A stretch of 55,345 nucleotides of DNA from JAJXTN01 sp038230895 (GCA_038230895.1 JBBRMJ010000008.1:1-55345), one strand, 5' to 3'; counted from the stretch's first letter, positions 33,051-41,125 are shown. A program made the numbers and translations. The notes: a model not told the origin generated them from the letters alone.

Positions 33051-33989
33051 TTAGACTAGGGATTTTTGACGACGTTTGTGACTGCGAAAGATGAAAATGC
33101 CGACTGTGAGGAGCATGGCGAGCACGAGATATAGTCCAAGGTCGATGTACTGTACAGTGAAATGACGACTATTGTATTGGCTCAGCCCATCATAGCGATA
33201 GCGTACTTCCAGACGATAGAGGCCAGGCAGGCCGAGACTTTTGGCTGTCGGGGTCATAGAAACGTAAATATCACGATAGGATTGTGGCAGGACGAAGGAA
33301 GAATCGTCGTTGATAATGCCCTGGGCAACGACCGTGCCACCGGGACTGAGTAGCTTGACGGTGCCACGGGGGATGACGTGCACATTCCCAGGATTCTGGA
33401 AATGCAGCTTAACGGTAGTCGGTAGATGTAGCCAGTTACCATTTTGCGTAATCCCAGCCAGCTTCAGATCGAAATGCTCGCCACCGACTTTATCGACTAA
33501 TATCAAGCTTAGTAATTGCTGATTGATGACCACGTGATTGCCGGCTTGGTTATTCAGACTGTTAACGCTGGCCACAACAGCGGCGTAATGCCCACCGGGT
33601 TGTAGGGTACTACGGTTGTCGATAGTCACCGGAATCGCACGACTCTCCCCTGGTTGCAACACAACAGTGTCGGTACCTAATATCAGCCAAGACGTCAAGC
33701 CGTAGCGCTGAGTATAAGCGTTGCTGGCTTCGAGCAAGATACCACCACTGTCATTGAGCGAGCCGAAGTCACGGGTTGATAAATTCAGCTCTTGTAGCCC
33801 GGCCGTATGATTCGTCAAGACGATGTCAAAGCTTTTGGCACCGTCAGTTGCACTCAGTGTTAGCTGCTGTTCGAAAGGCGTCAGACTAATGCCTTTGGGT
33901 GCGCTGGCGGCGGCTACCGAGCTACTGGCTGCCAGCAGGAGCAATGCACCGAGTAGCATGCTTGCGAGTAGTTTACTTGGTTTTTTCAT
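33051..33989 (-). CDS. DUF916-like C-terminally anchored surface protein
   Basis: A 312-residue exported protein: signal peptide, then two Ig-like beta domains, and one C-terminal membrane helix (YLVLAMLLTVGIFIF) followed by the basic tail RSHKRRQKSLV. The opening GISLTPFEQQLTLSATDGAKSFDIVLTNHT and the later PGESRAIPVTID.RSTLQPGGHYAAVV resemble DUF916 (WxL-interacting, peptidoglycan-binding) proteins of Gram-positive bacteria. The frame opens at 34043, but the usual signal peptide starts at Met 33989, inside the end of the next gene (17-bp overlap), so translation is coupled. Resemblance is by pattern; a profile search would decide. Confidence 0.65.
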   Translation of the reverse strand: MKKPSKLLASMLLGALLLLAASSSVAAASAPKGISLTPFEQQLTLSATDGAKSFDIVLTNHTAGLQELNLSTRDFGSLNDSGGILLEASNAYTQRYGLTSWLILGTDTVVLQPGESRAIPVTIDNRSTLQPGGHYAAVVASVNSLNNQAGNHVVINQQLLSLILVDKVGGEHFDLKLAGITQNGNWLHLPTTVKLHFQNPGNVHVIPRGTVKLLSPGGTVVAQGIINDDSSFVLPQSYRDIYVSMTPTAKSLGLPGLYRLEVRYRYDGLSQYNSRHFTVQYIDLGLYLVLAMLLTVGIFIFRSHKRRQKSLV

Positions 33990-35034
33990 GCTTGCGGCGC
34001 TTGCCGACGCCGCTCTTGGTTTTACGGAAGACCGAACGGCCAAAACTGAACAGCCCGAAGCCGACGATAGCCAATACGATCAGCAGCACGAGTATGATTT
34101 TCCAGGGGATGACCCAGAAACTGACTGTCGCTTCCCTGGGTACATCCTGCGTCCCATTGTCATAAACAACCAGCAATTTGGCAGTATATCTGCCAAAGCG
34201 GAATTTCGACAACTGCGTGAAATTCCAGGTCAAACCACGCTTCGGCGTGCCGTGTTTGTCGGGTAGCGGCTTACCATTGACGACGCGGTCGACGAATAGC
34301 GGGAAGCCATCTTTCCACGGCACCACGAAGACGCGATTGGACTGCGGCAGCACACTGCCCCCAGCCGCATTGAAATCTAACGTCGTGATAGTTTTGGAAC
34401 CGCGCTGAATGAAAATATTACCTTGTGGCGCGATATAAATATTGCCCGTATTATGCAGCTTGATATTGAAATTGGTCGGCAGATATTCGTAGAGTTTATG
34501 GTCGGTGGTAAAACTCACCAACTCCACCGCCCGTTTTTCATTGGGCGTCTTAACGTCAAGCAAGACTAGGGTGGCCGCCGCGCCCTTTAAGTCAGTGGCA
34601 TTGGGTACACCAGGCTGGTTAGCGGGTGAGAAGGTAACAGCCAAGTAGTAGCCCAGATCGGCCTCTGGAGGCACATTGATGGTCATGATGACGCTGACCC
34701 AAACATTGGGCTGGGCGGTAAATTGAGCTGGTGAGAAATGTACCCAGGAGGCGTAGGTGTCTTTGGCCGTTAGGTCAAACAAGTCTGGTTGGCCGCTCGT
34801 ACCGGTAGCGGCAAATTTCATAAGGCCCACTTTAATACCTTCGGGCTGAGTTCCCTGGTTCTTTATGCGTAATTCGTTGGTAATCGTCTTACCCGGCGAA
34901 GTAGAAATCTTGATCGGCAATGGCGAAGTAATAATATTAAAGCCCTCGGCTGCACTAGTAGAATGAGGCGCTAGAAACAGCAACCCACTCACTAGCACTG
35001 CTACGCCAATCACACCCCGAAACATCAATTTCAT
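33973..35034 (-). CDS. DUF916-like C-terminally anchored surface protein, larger paralogue
   Basis: A 353-residue exported protein with the same plan as its neighbour: a signal peptide ending near STSAAEG, an N-terminal Ig-like domain (PLPIKISTSPGKTITNELRIKNQGTQ, about 38-63), a second domain with LGYYLAVTFSPANQ, then a membrane helix (IILVLLIVLAIVGFGLFSF) and a strongly basic cytoplasmic tail (GVGKRRKHEKTK). In low-GC Gram-positives, DUF916 proteins work with WxL-domain proteins in surface complexes; the secreted proteins at 35419 and 36588 could be the partners. A TATACT box ends 8 nt before the ATG. Overlaps the next gene by 17 bp. Confidence 0.65.
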   Translation of the reverse strand: MKLMFRGVIGVAVLVSGLLFLAPHSTSAAEGFNIITSPLPIKISTSPGKTITNELRIKNQGTQPEGIKVGLMKFAATGTSGQPDLFDLTAKDTYASWVHFSPAQFTAQPNVWVSVIMTINVPPEADLGYYLAVTFSPANQPGVPNATDLKGAAATLVLLDVKTPNEKRAVELVSFTTDHKLYEYLPTNFNIKLHNTGNIYIAPQGNIFIQRGSKTITTLDFNAAGGSVLPQSNRVFVVPWKDGFPLFVDRVVNGKPLPDKHGTPKRGLTWNFTQLSKFRFGRYTAKLLVVYDNGTQDVPREATVSFWVIPWKIILVLLIVLAIVGFGLFSFGRSVFRKTKSGVGKRRKHEKTK

Positions 35035-35042
35035 CTAGCCCT

Positions 35043-35048
35043 AGTATA
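35043..35048 (-). promoter_or_regulatory. -10 box of surface gene pair, leaderless type
   Basis: Minus-strand TATACT ending 8 nt before the ATG at 35034. No Shine-Dalgarno is present. Confidence 0.5.
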
Positions 35049-35096
35049 CTACACCGACAGACGAAGCGTTCTTGAGATGAAAGTAGCTTTTCTGAA

Positions 35097-35366
35097 TTAC
35101 AACATCCGACTATTAACCAACCAGCCGACGACGACTGCCGTATTGCAAACAATACCGACAATTTGCGTCACGAGCAGTGGCGTTTGCTTTCGATACATCG
35201 CGTAGACTAACCAAGATATATTGACGGCAATGAACAGTACCCAGGTCAGGATTGCCAATCCTGTTGTTGGTCCTTGCCAGGCCTTTATAATCTGAGGAAT
35301 AGTGGCCAGGTTGCCCGCCAAACCACCAACATAAGCCATGGCGTCAATTTTATTTAGGTTACTCAT
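35097..35366 (-). CDS. SemiSWEET/PQ-loop membrane protein
   Basis: An 89-residue protein with three membrane helices and the PQ-loop motif in NLATIPQIIKAWQGP (about 19-33), followed by TTGLAILTWVLFIAVNISWLVYA. This is the SemiSWEET layout, a half-transporter that works as a dimer for sugar uniport. The substrate is not determined. It lies within the surface-protein block and has no clear Shine-Dalgarno. Such small sugar carriers would suit a cell that relies on sugars taken from its surroundings. Confidence 0.85.
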   Translation of the reverse strand: MSNLNKIDAMAYVGGLAGNLATIPQIIKAWQGPTTGLAILTWVLFIAVNISWLVYAMYRKQTPLLVTQIVGIVCNTAVVVGWLVNSRML

Positions 35367-35418
35367 AGCTAACTAACAGTGAACGGATTGAGCAGGAATG
35401 TACCGAGAAGTAGGAGGT

Positions 35419-36534
35419 CTAAAAGTTTCCAGCGGCAACGACGGTCAGGGTGTCAGTGTAGTCGTTGGCGTAGCCGACAGTCGTCGCGACCGCAGCACGT
35501 TCTTTGAGGAGGATCTGGTCAGCATTGGTGTAGCCATTGCGAGACACAAACGATGCGAAGGCCGCACTGGCGGGGAACGAGCCAGCGTGAGTACCATCAG
35601 CAATGACATACTCGGCGTCATAGGTGATTGAACCAGTACAACTGGAGCAGGCCGTACCGGTTGATGGTACTAAACCATACTTGGTGGTACCAGCAGTCAC
35701 GGTGTCTGGGGTACCATCAAAAGTACCAGTATTGATGGGTGTGCCCGAACTGATAGTGGATGTTAAAGCGGCATTAGCAGATTTGACGTACGCGGTGTAG
35801 CCCAGTGATGAGTTAGTGCCGACCGTCATCGTAACACCACTTGAGGTTTGGATGGTGCTAGGGTCGATTTTTGGAACTGTATCAGTGTTGGCACTCAGAG
35901 AGAAACTAAAGTTCGGAGCCACTGAAGCCGAGACCACAACTTGGTCCTGATTAGTTGAACCACCGAAGATGAAGACAGGGGTCGTCGTAGAGTCAACCAA
36001 AGCACTTGCACCGGTATCACTCTCGACAGCAACATTATACTGCCCAGCAGTTCCAGGGTTTGCAATTGAGCCAGTTGGGATAATGAAACCGTAGAGCGTT
36101 GTGTTAACCAGACTGGCGGAAGTTAAGCCTGAGACGACAATCGTACCGCCTAGGCCGGCGCCGCTTGAAGTGACCGCTGAGGTCAGCGAGCCGGGAAGAG
36201 CACTAATGCTAGCTGGGGTGTTCGGAAAGCCGGTGATTGCAGGCGTTGGTGTACCAGGGGTGAGGGTAAAGCCAGTTGGAAAGGTAATCTTGATTTTGGC
36301 GACAGTGGTCGGCGTGGTATTGAGCTTGAAAGTCACGAGCATATCATTGGTTGTAGACGCACTAATACCGAGGCGTCCGAGACGGACACCAGCTTGCGTT
36401 AATTGGGTAGCGCCGGCTACATCAGGTAATAAGAAGCTCAGGACGAGCACGCTCGCAATAACCAGAAATCGTTTGTTTTTTATCATCATAGGTAGTTTTT
36501 GGTTCTTTTTATTTTTTGTTACTCCTGAACACAT
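35419..36534 (-). CDS. Secreted surface protein with aromatic C-terminal strand
   Basis: A 371-residue exported protein. The best signal peptide begins at MIKNKRFLVIASVLVLSF, suggesting that the true start may be the ATG at 36489 or 36486 rather than 36534. The mature part is almost entirely beta and Thr/Ser/Ala-rich: an Ig-like N-terminal domain (VRLGRLGISASTTNDMLVTF, PTGFTLTPGTP) and a second domain ending in a CSSC pair and the last strand YTDTLTVVAAGNF. The neighbour at 36588 ends in a very similar way (YQEVLTFTAAANY). It may be an exported matrix or pilus-like subunit that pairs with the DUF916-like proteins (inference). Confidence 0.65.
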   Translation of the reverse strand: MCSGVTKNKKNQKLPMMIKNKRFLVIASVLVLSFLLPDVAGATQLTQAGVRLGRLGISASTTNDMLVTFKLNTTPTTVAKIKITFPTGFTLTPGTPTPAITGFPNTPASISALPGSLTSAVTSSGAGLGGTIVVSGLTSASLVNTTLYGFIIPTGSIANPGTAGQYNVAVESDTGASALVDSTTTPVFIFGGSTNQDQVVVSASVAPNFSFSLSANTDTVPKIDPSTIQTSSGVTMTVGTNSSLGYTAYVKSANAALTSTISSGTPINTGTFDGTPDTVTAGTTKYGLVPSTGTACSSCTGSITYDAEYVIADGTHAGSFPASAAFASFVSRNGYTNADQILLKERAAVATTVGYANDYTDTLTVVAAGNF

Positions 36535-36587
36535 GGTAACTTACTTCTGTTGAAAGTCAATCCCGCTTTTGCTTAAGTTATCCACAA

Positions 36588-37643
36588 TTAGTAATTAGCG
36601 GCAGCGGTAAAGGTCAGCACTTCCTGATAATCAGTGGCTGCAACATCGGTACTTGCTGCCTTGGCTTTTAGATTTAATACACCTGCACCACCAGTAACTG
36701 GTGCCGAGGATGTGTAGAGGCTGCGGCCAAGCGTATTAATGATACCGACATTGCCACCACTACCGCTATAGGGGCTCACAACGCTGTAAGGGCCGCCAGA
36801 AGTTTGGGTCACACTACTATTCTGTCCGCCGAAGCCGTTGGTAACGCCGCCAAGACTCAAGTCACTGCTGGTTGCGCTAATGAGGTGACTTTGCGATGCA
36901 CTCAGTAGACCACCATTTTTACCAATGATGTAGACATCGCCCCCACTCGCAGCATTGGTGGTAAACGTGGTGTTGATAGTTTGAGCACTGGTATTAACCA
37001 CGCCAGCGTTGAGGCTGCCCATGCTCACCGTGTATGGTGGCGAAGGGCCGGTGCTGGTTTGCAAGGCAAAGCTGATAGTTGGGCTAGCGGTGGCCACCGA
37101 GCTAATTGGGCCGTACGCTGATTCGCTGAATTTGCCCTGCGTGGCCCGCACCCGCGCGTTATAGGTCGTGCCTGGTAAAAGTCCGATGATCAGGCTACCA
37201 CTGGAGCCGCCCCAGTTGGTATAGGTTTGGTACTCGCCGAGTATCAGACTACTGCTCAGCGTCCCATCGGTCTGCAGGTATTGGGTGACGGTTGCGAAAT
37301 TATCGGTGCTGACTGATATCAAATACTTGGCATCAGTTGGGTTATTCTGGGTATCAATCGTGAAATGCAGCTTGTTGTAGTAGATATTCCCGTTGTTATC
37401 GAGGGCTGTTAGTTTTGGTACATTAGCCTGCTGGGTCTGGATAAAGCCAGGCTTGCTATTATAGGTCGTGCTCACCCCGGTTGAGCCGCTAAAATCACCG
37501 CTACTGCCTTCCAACGAATAGGTGGCCGTTGAAGACCCAGCTGTCCCACCACTGCCAAAACCATAGCTATTCAACTGATAGGTGGTGGTGGCTGGCAGGG
37601 CCGCAAACAACGCTATAAACCCTCCTAGAAACAACTTGTGCAT
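36588..37643 (-). CDS. Secreted fibronectin-III-like surface protein
   Basis: A 351-residue exported protein with a short signal peptide (1-18, MHKLFLGGFIALFAALPA). The early segment YSLEGSSGDFSGSTG...YNSKPGFIQTQQANVP is a Ser/Gly-rich link. A fibronectin-III-like domain spans about 75-185, ending in TTYNARVRATQGKFSESAYGP. The C-terminal half is a beta domain ending in the strand YQEVLTFTAAANY, like the 35419 protein. A TAAAAT box stands 14 nt before the ATG and there is no Shine-Dalgarno. It is the first gene of the surface block, divergent from the amber-interrupted gene at 37732. Confidence 0.65.
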   Translation of the reverse strand: MHKLFLGGFIALFAALPATTTYQLNSYGFGSGGTAGSSTATYSLEGSSGDFSGSTGVSTTYNSKPGFIQTQQANVPKLTALDNNGNIYYNKLHFTIDTQNNPTDAKYLISVSTDNFATVTQYLQTDGTLSSSLILGEYQTYTNWGGSSGSLIIGLLPGTTYNARVRATQGKFSESAYGPISSVATASPTISFALQTSTGPSPPYTVSMGSLNAGVVNTSAQTINTTFTTNAASGGDVYIIGKNGGLLSASQSHLISATSSDLSLGGVTNGFGGQNSSVTQTSGGPYSVVSPYSGSGGNVGIINTLGRSLYTSSAPVTGGAGVLNLKAKAASTDVAATDYQEVLTFTAAANY

Positions 37644-37695
37644 GCTTTAACTCTAGCATTTTAGGCCATCACCGGCCAATATATACGACAAATAC

Positions 37696-37724
37696 TTGAT
37701 AGATACTTATGTTTATTATATAAT
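37696..37724 (+). promoter_or_regulatory. Near-consensus leaderless promoter
   Basis: TTGATA (37696-37701), a 17-bp spacer and TATAAT (37719-37724), ending 7 nt before the ATG at 37732. It is the best sigma-70 promoter in the window, and it marks the start codon of the amber-interrupted gene. Confidence 0.75.
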
Positions 37725-37731
37725 CTATGCC

Positions 37732-38442
37732 ATGTCTGAGTTTACGCCAGTTATGCTTTTACTCACCACTATCCAAGATATCTGTGGCTACTAGCGTGAT
37801 CTTCCAGCTGATGATATCGAGCCGTACCTGGAGCTCAACACCCCTAGCTTACCTGATGGCATTCGTGCTGCTGCCCGACTGCTGTTAACTGAAGCGGCGG
37901 TCAGCATTCAATTTATTGATCGAACAGCACCCACGACCTCATATGCGGACGACGGTGAGTTTGTCTACCGTCGTATATTCCAGCTCGGTTTTAATGATCA
38001 TGCTGGTGGTTCCGAGAGTAGTTTTAAGTTGCTCATTAATCGTGTTGCTGGTGATGAGACACCCGAGCAATACGTCTTGTTCTCTCCCACTCGGTCAAAT
38101 GGTGAGCCAGCAAACCTAACGTTTCATCGCTCTAACTTTACTTTTTTAACAGCAGAGGCGAGTGGCTTACACTATAAAGACGACGTGCCAAATCCCTTAA
38201 AAACAGTTTCAAATGCACACTATTACGGCCGTAAGAATTATGAGTTCGTACTGTTTAGTAACAGCGATACACCGGCCGCTTTTTCTCGGCTATTTACTGA
38301 CATTGGTTTTGATTTTGACCCAGCTCCTTACGACTCTAAATTTTTGGATGAAATTAAGTGGCTTACTGCTGCCGTCGGTAGGCACGAATGGCCAGGCCAA
38401 CAATTCACTAAGCAAGTTGCTATCCTAGATTCGCTTGCCTAG
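37732..38442 (+). pseudogene. Hypothetical gene interrupted by one in-frame UAG
   Basis: The frame from ATG 37732 runs to a TAG at 38440-38442, 236 codons, with a single other stop: TAG at 37792-37794, codon 21. The 215 codons after it contain no further stop and look coding (for example LPDGIRAAARLLLTEAAVS and FVYRRIFQLGFNDHAGG). A near-perfect promoter is aligned with the ATG. There is no alternative ATG soon after the amber codon; the first TTG in frame is at 38029. The family is not recognised; the product would be soluble. It may be a fresh pseudogene, a sequencing error or a read-through gene. Confidence 0.7.
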
Positions 38443-38460
38443 GTCATTCCAGCCTCTTAA

Positions 38461-39093
38461 TTAGCGCCATTGCCAGGCGGTCAGGAGGGGTTGCAGGGCG
38501 GCGACTTCGTCAGCATTATCATCGCCTGACGGGTTGCTAAGACCGGAGCTAATACTGATAGTTGCGAGATATGCTCTATGGGCCCAAAAAGCCGCTACGG
38601 CTGCAGTTTGTTTGTCGTTGGCGATCTGGACAGTTTCCCCGCTCACAGCTTGACTCGATAATACGTAGCGATCAGCTTGTTGACGCAGACGATATGACGA
38701 GTCTTCACTGAGGCCGCCGTCGGGCAACTTTTGCAGACTGATTGAAATAATCAGGCTACCAAATGAGCCGCTCTTAATGACGGTCTGGTTAAAAAGCAAG
38801 CCGCTGGGCGGTGCGGTCACTGTCTGAACAGCATAGCCCGGTGGCAACGCGAGGTTAAAATAGTCATTGGTCAGCGTTGTTGCAGGCGTAATGATTGGCT
38901 TCGGGGCGGTTTGAACTTTGGTCAGATGATCTTGCACGGGGATGATGTGCCCTTCTGATGGCGCAGCCAACTGTCGACCGACCAACCCAATAATCAGGGC
39001 TAGGCCAACAAAAATACCCAGCCAAATTCGCCCCCGGCGTGACCCTGGCACCAGGCGCCGCCGAAAGTTCAGGCGTCGGGGCCATGCTGCCAT
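38461..39093 (-). CDS. Hypothetical membrane-anchored protein
   Basis: A 210-residue protein with a strongly basic N-terminus (RRLNFRRRLVPGSRRGR), one membrane helix (about 23-41, IWLGIFVGLALIIGLVG) and an extracellular domain of about 165 residues. The domain contains YFNLALPPGYAVQ and FGSLIISISLQKLPDGGLSEDSSYRLR, with the last part consisting of short strands and a helix. No family was recognised. A GTAAGG sequence before the ATG overlaps the end of the gene upstream (39098-39328), so the two may be coupled. Confidence 0.65.
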   Translation of the reverse strand: MAAWPRRLNFRRRLVPGSRRGRIWLGIFVGLALIIGLVGRQLAAPSEGHIIPVQDHLTKVQTAPKPIITPATTLTNDYFNLALPPGYAVQTVTAPPSGLLFNQTVIKSGSFGSLIISISLQKLPDGGLSEDSSYRLRQQADRYVLSSQAVSGETVQIANDKQTAAVAAFWAHRAYLATISISSGLSNPSGDDNADEVAALQPLLTAWQWR

Positions 39094-39097
39094 TGCC

Positions 39098-39328
39098 TTA
39101 CTTCTCGGCGCTATTGTGCTTTTTGATGGACTCGTCGATAGTCTGTTTGAGGTCTTCTAGCTCAGCAATGCTGTTCAGTCGAACGCCAGCCACGACATCG
39201 GCGGTTGGTTGTGGTCCTTCCGACGTAAACTGTAGAAATAACAGATCGACAGCACCATTCTTCTTAGTGATGATAGCAGTTGTGTCAACAGCCACGATGG
39301 CTGATTTATGATTGAGATTTAAGTCCAT
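39098..39328 (-). CDS. Small DUF3467-like protein
   Basis: A 76-residue protein. The frame is open from 39460, but the first 44 codons overlap the signal peptidase gene antiparallel to sense and look non-coding, while a TATACT box ends 6 nt before ATG 39328. The sequence (AIVAVDTTAIITKKNGAVDLLFLQF, then ADVVAGVRLNSIAELEDLKQTIDESIKKHN) resembles DUF3467, short proteins with a strand-strand-helix plan; function unknown. The match is moderate. It may be co-transcribed with the membrane protein that follows 4 bp downstream. Confidence 0.55.
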   Translation of the reverse strand: MDLNLNHKSAIVAVDTTAIITKKNGAVDLLFLQFTSEGPQPTADVVAGVRLNSIAELEDLKQTIDESIKKHNSAEK

Positions 39329-39334
39329 GCTTCT

Positions 39335-39340
39335 AGTATA
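39335..39340 (-). promoter_or_regulatory. -10 box of DUF3467-like gene, leaderless type
   Basis: Minus-strand TATACT ending 6 nt before ATG 39328. It sets the start well inside the longer open frame. Confidence 0.5.
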
Positions 39341-39353
39341 GCGGCTCTGGCAG

Positions 39354-39650
39354 TTATTTGGCGAGTTTCGGCCAGAAGACTTTGGCGATGATTTCTTGGC
39401 GTTCCAGCCAGCCGAAGTGGCGGCTGTCGGTGCTGGCGTCGAGATTGTCGCCAATGACAAATACTCGGTCTTCGGTAATGCGCTCGATGCGCTTCACTTT
39501 CTGTTTGCCTTCGTGCTCGATGATCACCACCTGTCCTGGCCGCAAGCGGCGCATCAACGGTGTGGCCAACAGCAATTGACCCGGGGTTAACTTCGGACTC
39601 ATACTGCCACCCACCACTCGTCTGATGAAAAATAGATGCAGTTTACGCAT
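39354..39650 (-). CDS. sodX: S26 signal-peptidase-like protease (Ni-SOD maturation, SodX-type)
   Basis: A 98-residue serine protease of the S26 (signal peptidase/LexA-like) fold. The catalytic Ser is in VVGGSMSPKLTPGQ, the Lys in KQKVKRIERI and the conserved GDN in VFVIGDNLDASTDSRHFG. It is far shorter than a normal SPase I and lacks the N-terminal membrane anchor. Such small S26 enzymes are encoded next to nickel SOD in Streptomyces and cyanobacteria and remove its propeptide (established for sodX/CbiX-type neighbours). Here the SodN gene lies 38 bp upstream, strongly supporting that role. A full AGGAGGT Shine-Dalgarno precedes the ATG. The neighbour context, not the domain, is what separates it from a housekeeping peptidase. 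Confidence 0.8.
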   Translation of the reverse strand: MRKLHLFFIRRVVGGSMSPKLTPGQLLLATPLMRRLRPGQVVIIEHEGKQKVKRIERITEDRVFVIGDNLDASTDSRHFGWLERQEIIAKVFWPKLAK

Positions 39651-39687
39651 AACTACCTCCTGTACGGGTGTTTAAGTGTATCCAAGG

Positions 39688-40074
39688 CTAGGCTTTCTTC
39701 GTGGCCCAAAAGATTTCAGCTATGTCCGCAATCTGCTCCAGTAGCTTCTTGCCTTCGGCTGCCTCAACACGATGCTTGCACTCGCTGGCTTGTTTCAGGG
39801 CTTTCCAAAACATGTCGTGCAATTCAGGGTATTTCTCGAGATGTTCTTGCTTGAAATAATCGGCCCACAGCACCATCAGATGATGTTTGACCAGCTCAGC
39901 CCGTTCCTCCTTGAGGATAATGGCGCGAGTTTTATTAACCTCGTCCAGATCGGCATACTTATTCATAATGGCGTAGACGCTCTTGGCCTCGATCTCGGCC
40001 TGAGCTGGGTCATAGACACCACAGGGCAGGTCACAATGAGCATACACGGGTTTGATTAATGAGAACAGACGCAT
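39688..40074 (-). CDS. sodN: Nickel superoxide dismutase
   Basis: A 128-residue Ni-SOD that dismutes superoxide to O2 and H2O2. The nickel hook HCDLPCGVYDPAQA begins at residue 13: after cleavage before His13, His1, Cys2 and Cys6 bind nickel. The 12-residue leader MRLFSLIKPVYA is typical of SodN propeptides. The remaining four-helix part (VYAIMNKYADLDEV..RAIILKEERAELVKHH) is normal in length. The frame is open from a GTG at 40086, but the GTGGAGG there is the Shine-Dalgarno for ATG 40074. The processing protease gene follows. It suggests oxygen exposure with nickel rather than Fe/Mn SOD. A TATACT box lies about 25 nt upstream. Confidence 0.93.
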   Translation of the reverse strand: MRLFSLIKPVYAHCDLPCGVYDPAQAEIEAKSVYAIMNKYADLDEVNKTRAIILKEERAELVKHHLMVLWADYFKQEHLEKYPELHDMFWKALKQASECKHRVEAAEGKKLLEQIADIAEIFWATKKA

Positions 40075-40107
40075 ACGAACCTCCACTTAACGTAGTACTA
40101 GTATAGC

Positions 40108-40764
40108 CTACTTATCTGGAGCGACGCTGTGGGATTTCCGCCAGGCTTCGATTTCGGCGTGATTGCCACTCAGTAGTACGTCAGGCACTTTGTCGCCTTG
40201 AAAATCTTCCGGCCGAGTGTACTGGGGGAATTCGATATTCACATCATCCTGCTGGAATGATTCTATCTCGGTCGATGTCTCACCACCCAGGACTCCTGGT
40301 AGTAACCGCACGACTGAATCGATAATTGTCATAGCTGGCAGTTCCCCACCGGTCAGCACATAGTTACCTATGCAAAGACTCTCATTAACCCATTTGAGAA
40401 TGCGTTCGTCGTAGCCCTCGTAACGGGAACAAATCAGGATTAGCCCCTTATCATCAGCTGCGAGGCGTTTTGCATCCGACTGCCTGTACGTCTTACCACG
40501 AGGCGTTGGAAGGATCACGACTGCTTCAGGGTCATTCTGCTTTGCCAATTCGATAGCCGCCACCAGGGGCTCGACTTTCAGCAACATGCCGTCGCCGCCA
40601 CCATACGGTGTGTCATCGACTTGCCGGCGTGGGCCTGAGCCGAATTGCCGCAAATCAATGTATTCGTAACTCACAATGCCTTTATCCTGCGCTTTCCAGA
40701 GCATACTGGCCTGCAAGACGCCGGGGAACATCTCTGGGAAGAGGGTGATGATTTGAATTCTCAT
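40108..40764 (-). CDS. trmD: tRNA (guanine-37-N1) methyltransferase
   Basis: A 218-residue SPOUT enzyme that methylates G37 of tRNAs and prevents frameshifting. It starts MRIQIITLFPEMFPGVLQ, and has the SAM-binding trefoil knot around VILPTPRGKTYRQ, ICSRYEGYDERI and SLCIGNYVLTGGELPA, and the catalytic Asp in GGGDGMLL region. The C-terminal linker is at residues about 165-195. Normal length for CPR TrmD. A TATACT box ends 6 nt before the ATG, so it has its own leaderless promoter although rpsP and khpA lie upstream on the same strand. The usual neighbour rimM is not present; a small plus-strand gene separates trmD from khpA. Confidence 0.95.
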   Translation of the reverse strand: MRIQIITLFPEMFPGVLQASMLWKAQDKGIVSYEYIDLRQFGSGPRRQVDDTPYGGGDGMLLKVEPLVAAIELAKQNDPEAVVILPTPRGKTYRQSDAKRLAADDKGLILICSRYEGYDERILKWVNESLCIGNYVLTGGELPAMTIIDSVVRLLPGVLGGETSTEIESFQQDDVNIEFPQYTRPEDFQGDKVPDVLLSGNHAEIEAWRKSHSVAPDK

Positions 40765-40770
40765 CTGTTC

Positions 40771-40776
40771 AGTATA
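40771..40776 (-). promoter_or_regulatory. -10 box of trmD, leaderless type
   Basis: Minus-strand TATACT ending 6 nt before ATG 40764; no Shine-Dalgarno. No good -35 is visible at the normal distance. Confidence 0.55.
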
Positions 40777-40843
40777 GCTGGTTCAATAAAGAATTGACAG
40801 ATACGGCCTGACGTTGTTAAGTACATGACTAAAGAGGAGTCCT

Positions 40844-41110
40844 ATGCCAAGTCCAAATCAATGCGCTAATTATTGCCCGCGGAATATCCTGCTTCGTGAA
40901 CAGTTCATATCAGCGATCGAGCAGGAAGGCGTCATGACAGGCAATTTTGTGGTATCGGGTGCGAGCATAGGCTATCTTGATAAAGACTATAACTACTGTG
41001 AAGGTGGCCCGCAAACGGACCTCACTGACCGTCGCGGCCCGCTGAAGCTTCTCGGCCCCAAGACTCTCTACGCCTGTGGGCAATTGTGTGTCGCGGCCAG
41101 CGAACAATAG
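40844..41110 (+). CDS. Small cysteine-containing hypothetical protein
   Basis: An 88-residue soluble protein with five Cys: two near the N-terminus (CANYC), one in the middle (YNYCEGG) and two near the end (YACGQLC). The two C-x3-C pairs could bind metal or form disulfides; the spacing does not match a known family I can name. An AAGAGGAG Shine-Dalgarno lies 7 nt before the ATG. A strong hairpin terminator follows at 41126-41154. It is the only plus-strand gene between trmD and khpA, and interrupts what is usually a continuous minus-strand operon. Confidence 0.65.
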   Translation: MPSPNQCANYCPRNILLREQFISAIEQEGVMTGNFVVSGASIGYLDKDYNYCEGGPQTDLTDRRGPLKLLGPKTLYACGQLCVAASEQ

Positions 41111-41125
41111 AGTATTCCTTACACC

